DNA of 35,206 nt from Porphyromonas circumdentaria (GTDB lineage: Bacteria > Bacteroidota > Bacteroidia > Bacteroidales > Porphyromonadaceae): positions 1-35,206 of the forward strand of contig NZ_FUXE01000018.1 in assembly GCF_900167105.1 (NCBI RefSeq). Direction: 5' to 3'. Position 1 is the stretch's first letter, and every line of letters begins with the position of its first letter. Position numbers and translations under genes: made by a program. Shown one piece after another: positions 18,588 through 27,244 of the stretch. Below the pieces are notes generated by a model, which had not been told where the DNA came from, ran no database searches, and was given only the letters and a program-made list of their open reading frames with translations.

Positions 18588-19523
18588 ATGCCCTATAAAT
18601 TATTGACTGGGATGGTGGCAGACACGACCCAAAAATTAGAACCTATTATTCCCAAAGAGCTTTCTGCCGAACAAATCTCAAAAATAAACTTCGGAGCATT
18701 GCTTTCCGATTGGGTTAAGCTTTTCATTGACTTTGGTATACGTGTGCTTATAGCCGTTGCCATTTTCTACATAGGACAGTTGCTCTCTCGCTTAGTGTTA
18801 CGTCTCATCAACAAAGCGATGGTGAAGCGCAACTTAGACCCTGCCGTACGTACGTTTCTGAGCTCTCTTCTTAAGGTTGTCTTCGTTATAATATTGCTTA
18901 TAATTGCCATCAATGTTTTGGGGGTTGCGCCCGTATCTTTTGCTGCACTTATGGCGGCAGCTGGGGTCACTCTCGGAGCTTCTTTGAGCGGTCAACTACA
19001 GAACTTTGCTGGAGGAATCATCCTATTAGTTACCCGTCCTTTCCATGTGGGAGACTATATCTCTTTCGAGTCGGTAGAGGGTTTCGTACAGCGTGTTGCC
19101 ATCTTCTACACAACCCTAACGACGGCCGACAATAAAGTAATACACATCCCCAACGGACGTCTTTCGAGCGATATTATTATCAATTTCAGTGCTATGACCA
19201 TGCGCCGCTGTCAAATAATCGTAGGGGTAGACTATGACACTCCCTTTGAGAAAGTACGTTCCATACTGCAAAAACTCCTTGAGCAAGACCCTCGCATCCT
19301 GCGCGACCAACCTATTAACATTGAGGTACACGAGATGGCGGCAAGCTCGGTGAATATCCTTGTACGTGTTTGGTGCAAGACAGAAGACTATTGGGATCTC
19401 TTCTGGTGGCTCAATAAAGAGGTCTATGCTGTGTTCAACAAGGAGGGTATTTCTTTTGCCTTTCCACAGTTACGCATTCACAAAGAGAAGGAGAAGTCGC
19501 CAAAGGTTGTAGAAAACGAGTAA
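18588..19523 (+). CDS. MscS-family mechanosensitive channel
   Basis: A small-conductance mechanosensitive channel of 311 residues from MPYKLLTG. The frame extends to 18525, but a promoter-like box at 18548-18555 makes that start unlikely; Met at 18612 is also possible. Two transmembrane segments (about VLIAVAIFYIGQLLSRLVL and VVFVIILLIIAINVLGV) precede the pore-lining TM3 with its glycine/alanine pattern (ALMAAAGVTLGASLSGQLQN, then FAGGIILL). The cytoplasmic beta domain follows, beginning RPFHVGDYI and including IPNGRLSSDIIINFS. It opens under membrane tension to release solutes after osmotic downshock. Single-gene unit; pheT follows after 51 bp with its own predicted promoter. Confidence 0.92.
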   Translation: MPYKLLTGMVADTTQKLEPIIPKELSAEQISKINFGALLSDWVKLFIDFGIRVLIAVAIFYIGQLLSRLVLRLINKAMVKRNLDPAVRTFLSSLLKVVFVIILLIIAINVLGVAPVSFAALMAAAGVTLGASLSGQLQNFAGGIILLVTRPFHVGDYISFESVEGFVQRVAIFYTTLTTADNKVIHIPNGRLSSDIIINFSAMTMRRCQIIVGVDYDTPFEKVRSILQKLLEQDPRILRDQPINIEVHEMAASSVNILVRVWCKTEDYWDLFWWLNKEVYAVFNKEGISFAFPQLRIHKEKEKSPKVVENE

Positions 19524-19554
19524 TTTTGTACCCACTGAACGGAAAGTGTTTCCG
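19521..19554 (+). promoter_or_regulatory. Predicted pheT promoter -7 box and 5' leader hairpin
   Basis: TAATTTTG (19521-19528) fits TAnnTTTG and shares its TAA with the stop codon of the upstream channel gene. Shortly after comes a perfect hairpin, CGGAAA (19540-19545), loop GTG, TTTCCG (19549-19554), which would sit near the very 5' end of the pheT mRNA. No clear -33 element. Confidence 0.4.
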
Positions 19555-19574
19555 AACTAAAAAACAAAACATAT

Positions 19575-22055
19575 ATGAACATATCCTACAAATGGCTTGC
19601 GGACTACTTGCCAGCCGTACATGAAATGACCCCTCAGGAAGTAGCCGATGCTCTTACCTCTATAGGACTTGAAACAGGAAGTATAGAACGTGTTGATACT
19701 ATCAAAGGAGGATTGCAGGGTTTTGTGGTAGGGCATGTGCTCACTTGTACGGAGCATCCCAATTCGGACCACCTGCACTGCACCACGGTAGACGTAGGCG
19801 GAGAAGAACCTCTTAAGATCGTTTGTGGTGCTTCGAATATAGCTCAAGGACAATATGTTATTGTGGCAACCATTGGTACCACGCTTTATAGTGGGGAAGA
19901 CTCTTTCGTTATCAAGAAATCTAAGCTAAGAGGAGAGGAAAGTCATGGTATGATTTGCTCCGAAGTGGAGCTCGGAGTGGGATGTGATAGTAGTGGTATC
20001 CTTGTTTTGAAAGATACTCCTGCACCTGGAACTCCCGCTGCAGAATATTTTAAGATAGAGAGCGACTATGTGTTAGAAGTAGACATTACTCCCAATCGTG
20101 TGGATGCCACTTCTCACTTTGGTGTAGCAAGAGATTTGGCGGCTTACCTCAATCAGAAAGGTAAGTCTGTACATGCCGAAAAACCTGCTATCACCGACAT
20201 CAACCATCGTAATGATGTTAAGGCAATCGATATAGCTGTAGAAGTACCCGAGGAGGCCTGTCCTCGTTACCAAGGAGTAGTGGTAGAGGGGCTTACCAAT
20301 GGAGAAAGTCCTCAGTGGTTACAGGAACAGCTCACGTCCATAGGCTTGCGTCCGCTTAATCTTTTGGTAGATATTTCTAACTATGTACTACACGAAATGG
20401 GACAACCCCTCCACTTCTTCGATGCCGATCACATTGTCGGGGGGAGAATACGTGTAGCTCAACTACCTGAAGGAACCCTATTCACCACCTTAGATGGTGT
20501 AGAGCATAAGTTGCAGGGTACAGAACTAATGATCTGCGACGATAAGTACACTCCGCTCTGTATGGCAGGTGTTTTCGGTGGATTGGATTCGGGCGTAACA
20601 GAGGCTACTACTCGTATTTTTATTGAATGTGCCAACTTTAACAGCACACTTGTGCGTAAGGCAGCCCGAGCTCATGCTCTCAACACCGACTCCTCCTTCC
20701 GCTTTGAACGTGGTTTAGACCCCGACGCAACCGATTTTACCCTCCGTCGTGCTCTCTCTTTGATAACCGAGTTAATCCCTGGAGCGACTATAGGTACTAT
20801 CGTTGATGTCTATAGGAAACACCCCGAACAACCTCAATGTACCCTCCATAAGAGCAAACTAACAGAAGTCGCAGGTGCAGAGCTTCCAGAAACAACTGTG
20901 CTCAAAATTTTGGAGGACTTGGATATTAAGCCTCTTAAAAACACAGAGAAAGGTTGGATTTTGTCTCTACCTGTTTACCGTACCGATGTGCGTCGTGAGA
21001 TTGACGTGATAGAGGAAATACTCCGCATATATGGTTACAACGAAATTCCACTCAAAGGCTATATCCATGCTAATTTGAGTACACGCAGTGAAAATGATTT
21101 GGACTATCACTCTGAAATCATATTGAGCGAACAGTTAGTTGGCGCAGGTTACAATGAAATCCTCTCCAACTCTCTTACGGCAGAGCGTTACTATACCGAT
21201 TTAACCACCTATCCTACAAGTGAATTAATTTCTTTGGTTAATCCTTTGAGTAGAGAGCTCGGTGTATTGCGTCAGACCCTTCTCTTCGGAGGCTTGGAGG
21301 CAATCAGTCGCAACTTCCACAACAAACAGAATGTATGTGCCTTCTTTGAATGGGGTAACTGCTATCGAAAAGAGGTGAAAGGGGGTGCCGAAAAGAACGA
21401 TCTCTCGGTCTATCAAGAAACAGCCATGTTGGGTCTCTGGCTCTCGGGCACACGAGCAGAAAACAGTTGGTTAGCCACAAGTCAAAAAATGACCGTTTAT
21501 CACCTCAAAGCCGATGTGGAGAACCTCCTCCGACGCATGCATGTAGATCCTCAAGAACTCCACACAGAAATCTCTTCAAACGACCTCTTTACCGACTTTT
21601 TGGAATACAAAGTAGGAGGTCCCTCTGGGGCTTGTCTCGCTTGGTTAGGGAGGCTTAAACCCGAGATCACTAAGCCTTTTGAGATTGAGGACCCTGTATT
21701 CTATGCAGAGATCGACAGAACTCTCTTGATGCAGTGCGGCAGGAAGAAGCCCTTACAAGCTAAGGAAATCAACAAATTCCCCGTTGTAAAACGAGATTTG
21801 GCTCTTCTCTTAGACGAAACAATACATTTTGCCGAGGTGCAAAAGATTGCTTATAAAGCAGAGCGTAAACTGCTCCAACGAGTAGAGCTCTTCGATGTAT
21901 ATACGGGTAAGAACCTTCCCGAGGGGAAAAAGAGCTATGCCGTTAGCTTCTATCTACAGGACGAAGTGGCCACTCTCAACGATAAACAGATAGATAAGAG
22001 CATGCTCCGCATCCGTCAACTATTGGAGAAAGAGCTCGGGGCATCGTTACGATAG
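19575..22055 (+). CDS. pheT: Phenylalanine--tRNA ligase beta subunit
   Basis: An 826-residue beta subunit of the alpha2-beta2 PheRS that charges tRNA-Phe. Domain order is standard: N-terminal B1 MNISYKWLADYLP; an EMAP/OB tRNA-binding domain (about 40-150) with CTEHPNSDHLHCTTVDVG; the B3/B4 editing domain with HEMGQPLHFFDAD; the B5 domain near 400-480; the catalytic-like core; and a C-terminal ferredoxin-fold anticodon-binding domain beginning NKFPVVKRDLALLLDE. The length is normal. pheS is not in this window, so the two subunits are encoded apart, as is common in Bacteroidota. yebC follows after 34 bp and may be co-transcribed. Confidence 0.97.
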   Translation: MNISYKWLADYLPAVHEMTPQEVADALTSIGLETGSIERVDTIKGGLQGFVVGHVLTCTEHPNSDHLHCTTVDVGGEEPLKIVCGASNIAQGQYVIVATIGTTLYSGEDSFVIKKSKLRGEESHGMICSEVELGVGCDSSGILVLKDTPAPGTPAAEYFKIESDYVLEVDITPNRVDATSHFGVARDLAAYLNQKGKSVHAEKPAITDINHRNDVKAIDIAVEVPEEACPRYQGVVVEGLTNGESPQWLQEQLTSIGLRPLNLLVDISNYVLHEMGQPLHFFDADHIVGGRIRVAQLPEGTLFTTLDGVEHKLQGTELMICDDKYTPLCMAGVFGGLDSGVTEATTRIFIECANFNSTLVRKAARAHALNTDSSFRFERGLDPDATDFTLRRALSLITELIPGATIGTIVDVYRKHPEQPQCTLHKSKLTEVAGAELPETTVLKILEDLDIKPLKNTEKGWILSLPVYRTDVRREIDVIEEILRIYGYNEIPLKGYIHANLSTRSENDLDYHSEIILSEQLVGAGYNEILSNSLTAERYYTDLTTYPTSELISLVNPLSRELGVLRQTLLFGGLEAISRNFHNKQNVCAFFEWGNCYRKEVKGGAEKNDLSVYQETAMLGLWLSGTRAENSWLATSQKMTVYHLKADVENLLRRMHVDPQELHTEISSNDLFTDFLEYKVGGPSGACLAWLGRLKPEITKPFEIEDPVFYAEIDRTLLMQCGRKKPLQAKEINKFPVVKRDLALLLDETIHFAEVQKIAYKAERKLLQRVELFDVYTGKNLPEGKKSYAVSFYLQDEVATLNDKQIDKSMLRIRQLLEKELGASLR

Positions 22056-22089
22056 ACAATAAGAAACAAAATATAGATACCAAAGATTT

Positions 22090-22812
22090 ATGGGAAGAGC
22101 TTTTGAATATCGCAAAGCACGAAAGATGAAACGCTGGGGCAATATGGCCCGCGTCTTCACAAAGTTGGGTAAAGAGATAACCATGGCGGTAAAAGCTGGT
22201 GGTTCCGACCCCGACACTAACCCACGTTTGCGTGTACTTATACAGACGGCAAAGAAAGAAAACATGCCTAAGGAAAACGTAGAGCGTGCTATCAAAAAGG
22301 CTACGGACAAGGACTTCTCGGACTATAAGGAGGTAAACTATGAGGGATATGGACCCAATGGAATTGCCATCTTTGTAGAGACAGCCACTGATAACACCAC
22401 TCGTACGGTGGCTAATATCCGTAGTTACTTCAACAAGCATGGAGGTAGTCTGGGAACCACAGGAAGCCTTGAGTTTCTTTTCGACCATAAGTGTGTCTTT
22501 CATTTGCGCAAACGTGAGGATATAGATTTGGAGGAATTTTCTCTTGAGGTTATCGACTTTGGTGTAGAGGACGAGATCGAAGAGGAAGAGGGAGAGCTCA
22601 TTCTCTATGGAGAGTTTGCTCAAAACGCAGCCCTACAAAGCTATCTCGAAGAGAATGGATGGGAAATTCTCTCGGCAGAGTTTGTACGTATCCCCAAGGA
22701 TTATCGAGATGTAACGCCAGAAGAGGCAGAACAAGTGAACAAACTAATTGAAAAAATCGAAGAGGACGAAGATGTACAAAACGTCTTCTCCAATATGCGT
22801 GAGACGGAGTAA
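22090..22812 (+). CDS. YebC/PmpR family protein
   Basis: A 240-residue member of the YebC/TACO1 family, recognised by MGRAFEYRKARKMKRWGNMARVF with the start of the conserved N-terminal helical domain, AGGSDPDTNPRLR, and NMPKENVERAIKKA, followed by YEGYGPNGIAIFVE and the two alpha/beta domains. Families of this type have been described both as DNA-binding regulators and, more recently, as translation factors that help ribosomes through proline-rich stretches; the sequence does not decide between them. Its acidic C-terminus is typical. It follows pheT closely and is closed by a terminator at 22847-22889. Confidence 0.94.
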   Translation: MGRAFEYRKARKMKRWGNMARVFTKLGKEITMAVKAGGSDPDTNPRLRVLIQTAKKENMPKENVERAIKKATDKDFSDYKEVNYEGYGPNGIAIFVETATDNTTRTVANIRSYFNKHGGSLGTTGSLEFLFDHKCVFHLRKREDIDLEEFSLEVIDFGVEDEIEEEEGELILYGEFAQNAALQSYLEENGWEILSAEFVRIPKDYRDVTPEEAEQVNKLIEKIEEDEDVQNVFSNMRETE

Positions 22813-22846
22813 GAGCTGCTCCTTAAGCAAAGATTATAAATAGCAA

Positions 22847-22889
22847 TGCCCCTCCCTTCCTATTAAGCGAAGTGGAGGGGTATTTGTTT
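22847..22889 (+). terminator. Terminator after yebC
   Basis: CCCCTCC (22849-22855) pairs with GGAGGGG (22874-22880) and the stem continues CTTC (22856-22859) with GAAG (22869-22872) across one bulged T. It is followed by TATTTGTTTTTA, a good T-run. Confidence 0.8.
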
Positions 22890-22954
22890 TTATTCGGAGT
22901 CATTGAGCCGCCTCAAAGAACCCCTCGAAGAGGTCCCTAAAAACTCTCATAGCA

Positions 22955-22985
22955 TTGTGTAGAGAGAATAGTTCTTTTACCTTTG
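22955..22985 (+). promoter_or_regulatory. Predicted dgt promoter
   Basis: A -33 TTG (22955-22957) and a -7 TACCTTTG (22978-22985) followed by C, 20 bp apart, fit the Bacteroidota sigma-ABfr promoter well. The start would be near 22992, giving a leader of about 45 nt before dgt. Confidence 0.6.
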
Positions 22986-23012
22986 CGGATATAAAGAAAG
23001 CTCCGCAAAGGT
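22979..23012. repeat. Perfect 11-bp inverted repeat over the dgt promoter and transcript start
   Basis: ACCTTTGCGGA (22979-22989) is the exact reverse complement of TCCGCAAAGGT (23002-23012), with a 12-base loop. The left arm covers most of the -7 box, so it could be an operator blocked by a dimeric regulator or, less likely, a leader hairpin. Confidence 0.6.
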
Positions 23013-23037
23013 CCTCAAAAAGATAAAAAACAACACT

Positions 23038-24390
23038 ATGGCAATGACTTGGCAGAAACTCTTGTCCGATATGCGTTTGGGCAAAGAGGATGAGAAACGC
23101 GATAAAACAATTCTTTCCTCGGGTGCAGGACGCAGTTCCGACTTTGAGAGAGATTTTGACCGCCTGATATTCTCCGCTCCTTTCCGACGGTTACAAAACA
23201 AAGCACAAGTCTTCCCCCTTCCTGGCAACGTATTCGTCCACAATCGGCTCACGCACAGTTTAGAAGTTAGTTGTGTAGGACGCTCTTTGGGGAATAATAT
23301 TACCCGCCGCTTGCAGGGGGAGTACGGGCACGAACTATTCGATCCCTTGGCGATCGCTTCGATTGTATCTTCAGCCTGCCTTGCGCACGACATGGGCAAT
23401 CCTCCTTTTGGACACAGTGGCGAGCGGGCAATATCAAACTACTTTGCAGATGGAGCAGGCAAACAATGGGAGGAACAAGTGCGCCGTGAGGGTGGACGCT
23501 GGGAAGACTTTCTACATTTTGAGGGTAATGCCAACACGTTTCGTTTGCTCACACACCAGTTTGAGGGCAGGAGAAAAGGAGGTTTTGCCCTCACGTATAC
23601 CACATTAGCATCGGTAGTAAAGTACCCTTTCTCCTCCATTGCTGGGCAGAAGAAGGGGAAATTCGGATTCTTTGAGACCGAGCAAGAAACCTTTCAAACT
23701 ATTGCCGATCACTTAGGGTTGCTTCGTTTCGAAGATAATCCTTTGCGCTATGCCCGCCATCCATTGGTCTTTTTGGTCGAAGCGGCAGACGATATTTGTT
23801 ACCAGATAATGGATTTGGAGGACGCTTGTAAACTGCGTCTTTTGGGGTATCAAGAGGTAATACAACTCATGCTGGACTTCTTTTCCGAGGAGGAACAAGC
23901 ACACATCCAAGAAATTGCCCATAGCATAGACGACAAAAACGAACGTATAGCTTACGTTCGCTCTAAGGTTATCAATCTTTTGGTGGAGGAGTGCTCCGAA
24001 GCTTTTTTACGTCACGAACGGGAGATTTTGGAAGGTACCTTTCAAGGGGCTCTCATCAAAGTTACCTCAGAACGATGTGCCCGAGCCTATCGCAACTCAA
24101 GTGAAGTAGCTCGTAAAAACATCTACGTAACGCAGGATGTGGTCGATGTGGAGCTGGCTGGGCATCGCATCTTTGAGGAAATTATTGATCGGATGATGTA
24201 TGCACTTCTCAATCCTGATAACTCCTATTCGAAAACTTTTCTCAAGCGCGTAAGTAGTCAGTATAATACGGGCGCAGAGAGCCTTTATGGAAAAATTCAG
24301 TGTACGCTCGACTTCCTTTCAGGGATGACAGACCTCTATGCACTCGACCTGTATCGCAAACTGACGGGAATGAACCTCCCTGCCGTCTGA
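23038..24390 (+). CDS. dgt: Deoxyguanosinetriphosphate triphosphohydrolase (dGTPase)
   Basis: A 450-residue HD-domain dNTPase that hydrolyses dGTP to deoxyguanosine and triphosphate. The N-terminal FSAPFRRLQNKAQVFPLP and HNRLTHSLEVS contain the first metal histidine (His73). ACLAHDMGNPPFGHSGE carries the HD pair (His117, Asp118) and the substrate-site histidine that follows. The long C-terminal helical region is normal for type I Dgt. It lowers dGTP and affects dNTP balance; in some bacteria dGTPases also limit phages. Its neighbours nrdA and nrdB make dNTPs, so the locus holds both production and removal. The gene has its own promoter and ends before repeat copy B. Confidence 0.93.
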   Translation: MAMTWQKLLSDMRLGKEDEKRDKTILSSGAGRSSDFERDFDRLIFSAPFRRLQNKAQVFPLPGNVFVHNRLTHSLEVSCVGRSLGNNITRRLQGEYGHELFDPLAIASIVSSACLAHDMGNPPFGHSGERAISNYFADGAGKQWEEQVRREGGRWEDFLHFEGNANTFRLLTHQFEGRRKGGFALTYTTLASVVKYPFSSIAGQKKGKFGFFETEQETFQTIADHLGLLRFEDNPLRYARHPLVFLVEAADDICYQIMDLEDACKLRLLGYQEVIQLMLDFFSEEEQAHIQEIAHSIDDKNERIAYVRSKVINLLVEECSEAFLRHEREILEGTFQGALIKVTSERCARAYRNSSEVARKNIYVTQDVVDVELAGHRIFEEIIDRMMYALLNPDNSYSKTFLKRVSSQYNTGAESLYGKIQCTLDFLSGMTDLYALDLYRKLTGMNLPAV

Positions 24391-24476
24391 AAGCTGTGTT
24401 CTCAAAATAGTTACTGCATATTCAATCTCTACTAACGACGAGCCCTGACGATAGTTGGGATTCGTGTGAGCTTTTG

Positions 24477-24594
24477 TTTCCTCCTATAACAACTTTTTTT
24501 CTCTCCTATGCAAACTCTACTTTCTTCCTATGCAAACTCGAGTTTCCTCCTGTGCAAACTTTTGCCCCTTTCCACCCCCTTGATATAAGGCATA
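24477..24594 (+). repeat. Dispersed repeat element, copy B: four 22-bp tandem units plus conserved tail
   Basis: Units begin at 24477, 24499, 24521 and 24543. TGCAAACT is at 24509, 24531 and 24553, exactly 22 bp apart; the first unit is degenerate (TAACAACT at 24487). The tail after the array (GCCCC, then CACCCCC, TGA and AAGG up to 24594) aligns with copy A. It fills most of the 295-bp gap between dgt and nrdA (24391-24685). The stretch 24391-24476 holds nothing I can identify. Confidence 0.8.
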
Positions 24595-24652
24595 GCATCA
24601 GCAAGAAAAAAGGTTACGAAAACATCGAAGCGTACAAAATCAAATCAATTTC

Positions 24653-24660
24653 TATCTTTG
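24653..24660 (+). promoter_or_regulatory. Predicted -7 box of nrdAB
   Basis: TATCTTTG fits TAnnTTTG and is followed by C, 25 bp before the nrdA start, so the leader would be about 20 nt. No clear -33 TTTG is seen, and I recognise no NrdR box. Confidence 0.5.
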
Positions 24661-24685
24661 CAGAACGAAAATAGCCTTCACCGCG

Positions 24686-27199
24686 ATGTTAATTATAAAG
24701 AGAAATAAACAAACTGAGGAATTTACCCTTGACAAGATAAAAAATGCGCTGAAGCGTGCCTTCGGAGCAACTAAAACAAAGATTTCACAACGAGAACTCA
24801 CAGAGCTTTGTAAGAAAATCCTTGCAGAAATAGAGTCCCTACAACGTAAGCAAATCGACGTGGAGATGGTACAGGATATCGTCGAAACCGAGCTTATGAA
24901 GGGCGGACATTACAAAGTTGCCAAAGCCTATATACTCTACCGTACCAAGCGCACCGAGGCTCGTGAAGTAATCAATAAATTCCGCGTACAGGTCAAAGAC
25001 GAAGAGATCATCTCGTTGCTCAAAGAGATACAAGAGCAACACCAGGGTGCTGTATATGCTTTAGACCTCCTATACGCTAAGTTTTTTGCTTTCTTCAAAG
25101 AGGGGGGCAATACGCTCTCCACGCTTATCAAAGCTGCCGTTGAGCTCATTACACCTCAGGCTCCCAACTGGGAATATATCGCCTCTCGCCTCTACGCCTT
25201 GGAATTAAGAAAAGCTTTGGATAAAGAGGAAGAATCTCTAAACATAGACAGTTTTTATGCCAAGATTAAGTACCTCACAGATGAGGGATTGTATGGCCGC
25301 TACATCTTAGAAAACTATACTCGAGAGGAGATAGACCGACTGGCGCAAGGTATCGACAACGAACGTACTCAGCTACTCACCTATAGCAGTCTCCACTTGG
25401 TGGCTAAACGCTACGTGATACGCTCGGGTAGTCATACGATATTGGAGAGCCCACAAGAGATGTTTATGGGCATCGCCATGCACCTTGCTATGCCCGAGAA
25501 GGAAAACAAAGTGCATTGGGCTAAAAAGATATACGATATACTCTCTCAACTCAAGGTTACGATGGCAACGCCCACTATGAGCAATGCCCGTAAACCCCTG
25601 AGCCAGCTCTCCAGTTGCTTTATCGACGTCATGCCCGACAACCTTATTGGCATTTATCGTACGATAGACAACTTTGCCCAAGTCTCTAAGTTCGGGGGTG
25701 GTATGGGTATATATTTAGGTAAAATACGTGCCGTAGGTAGTGATATTAGGGGCTTCAAAGGTGTAGCTGGTGGCGTGCTTAAGTGGGTCAAACTGGCCAA
25801 CGATACCGCCATTGCGGTAGACCAATTGGGCGTTCGTCAGGGTTCGGTAGCTCTTTACTTAGATATTTGGCACAGGGATATGCCCGAGTTTCTGCAGATA
25901 CGTACCAATAACGGAGACGATCGTATGAAAGCGCATGATGTTTTCCCTGGCGTATGTATCCCCGATTACTATTGGCAGCAACTCGAGGAGAATCCCAATG
26001 GAGAGTGGTATATGTTATGCCCTCACGAAGTTTTGGCCACCAAAGGCTATGCGTTGGAAGACTTCTTCGGCGATGAATGGACGCGACGCTACCTCGACTG
26101 TGTAGCCGATAACCGCCTGACTAAAAGACCCATTGCCATTAAAGATATGTTACGCCTTATTATTAAGTCGGCAGTGGAAACGGGTACGCCTTTCATCTTC
26201 AACCGAGATACGGTCAATCGCATGAATCCTAACGCTCATCAGGGTATCATTTACTGCTCTAACCTCTGTACAGAGATAGCTCAAAACCAGAGCGAGATAC
26301 GCCTTAAACAGATTAAGGTAGAGATAGAGGATGGCGCAGAGGTAGTGGTGGAAAAGAGCATTGCGGGCGACTTTGTGGTGTGCAATCTTGCGTCTCTTGT
26401 ACTGGGTAACATCAATACAGACCAACCCGACGAACTTAAAGATATTGTCCATACCATAGTACGTGCTCTGGACAACGTTATCAACCTCAACTTCTACCCT
26501 ATACCCTACGCAGAAATAACCAATATGAAGATGCGTCCCATAGGCTTAGGCACCAGCGGATACCATCATCTACTGGCAAAAAAAGGTATTGCATGGGAGA
26601 GCGAGGAGCATCTACAATTTATGGATAAGCTCTATGAACGCATTAACTTCCACGCTATAGAAGCCTCGGCAGAACTGGCTGAGGAGAAGGGTCGTTATAC
26701 TTATTTTGAGGGAAGCGACTGGCAGACAGGTGCCTACTTTACCAAAAGAGACTACACCTCTAAAGAGTGGCAACAGCTCGCAGCACAGGTGGCACAAAAA
26801 GGTATGCGCAACGGCTATCTTCTCGCCATAGCACCTACCAGCTCTACCTCTATAATAGCAGGAACGACGGCTGGTACCGACCCCATCATGAACCGCTATT
26901 TCTTGGAAGAAAAGAAGGGCTCTATCGTGCCTCGTGTAGCACCCGATTTGACCGATAGTACCTTCTGGTTGTACAAAACAGCCCACACCATAGATCAAAA
27001 ATGGGTAGTAGATGCCGCAGGTGTGCGCCAACGCCATTTGGATCAGGCACAGTCGGTAAACCTTTTTATCACCCAAGAGATAACATTTGGCGGCATACGC
27101 GACCTCTATCTAAGAGCTTGGCACAAAGGCGTTAAGACCCTATACTACATCCGAAGTCTTGCCCTCGAAGTGGAGGAATGTGAGACTTGCTCGGCATAA
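24686..27199 (+). CDS. nrdA: Class I ribonucleoside-diphosphate reductase, alpha subunit
   Basis: An 837-residue catalytic subunit that reduces NDPs to dNDPs. The N-terminal ATP-cone (about 1-95) is intact (IKRNKQTEEFTLDKIKNALK), so overall activity control by ATP/dATP is expected. Active-site cysteines are present: Cys311 in LSSCFIDV, the thiyl-radical position Cys528 in SNLCTEI, and the C-terminal redox pair Cys832/Cys835 in EECETCSA. The radical-relay tyrosines are in LYYIRSL near the end. Presence of the cone and absence of nrdI/nrdH indicate class Ia rather than Ib. nrdB follows after 45 bp. The upstream gap carries repeat copy B. Confidence 0.96.
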   Translation: MLIIKRNKQTEEFTLDKIKNALKRAFGATKTKISQRELTELCKKILAEIESLQRKQIDVEMVQDIVETELMKGGHYKVAKAYILYRTKRTEAREVINKFRVQVKDEEIISLLKEIQEQHQGAVYALDLLYAKFFAFFKEGGNTLSTLIKAAVELITPQAPNWEYIASRLYALELRKALDKEEESLNIDSFYAKIKYLTDEGLYGRYILENYTREEIDRLAQGIDNERTQLLTYSSLHLVAKRYVIRSGSHTILESPQEMFMGIAMHLAMPEKENKVHWAKKIYDILSQLKVTMATPTMSNARKPLSQLSSCFIDVMPDNLIGIYRTIDNFAQVSKFGGGMGIYLGKIRAVGSDIRGFKGVAGGVLKWVKLANDTAIAVDQLGVRQGSVALYLDIWHRDMPEFLQIRTNNGDDRMKAHDVFPGVCIPDYYWQQLEENPNGEWYMLCPHEVLATKGYALEDFFGDEWTRRYLDCVADNRLTKRPIAIKDMLRLIIKSAVETGTPFIFNRDTVNRMNPNAHQGIIYCSNLCTEIAQNQSEIRLKQIKVEIEDGAEVVVEKSIAGDFVVCNLASLVLGNINTDQPDELKDIVHTIVRALDNVINLNFYPIPYAEITNMKMRPIGLGTSGYHHLLAKKGIAWESEEHLQFMDKLYERINFHAIEASAELAEEKGRYTYFEGSDWQTGAYFTKRDYTSKEWQQLAAQVAQKGMRNGYLLAIAPTSSTSIIAGTTAGTDPIMNRYFLEEKKGSIVPRVAPDLTDSTFWLYKTAHTIDQKWVVDAAGVRQRHLDQAQSVNLFITQEITFGGIRDLYLRAWHKGVKTLYYIRSLALEVEECETCSA

Positions 27200-27244
27200 T
27201 TGAACATATAAACAGACCGTTAGCTATAGACACTTGATACGTTT

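Noticed and set aside
19524-19574. A T-box leader before pheT
   Set aside because: The 51-bp gap is far too short and has no T-box sequence; only a small hairpin is present.
24391-24476. A possible tRNA or small RNA in the gap after dgt
   Set aside because: No cloverleaf or terminator could be drawn; only short imperfect inverted repeats are present.
24474-24674. Short plus-strand frame across repeat copy B
   Set aside because: It merely translates the 22-bp repeat units; the same repeat in copy A is not open in a matching way.
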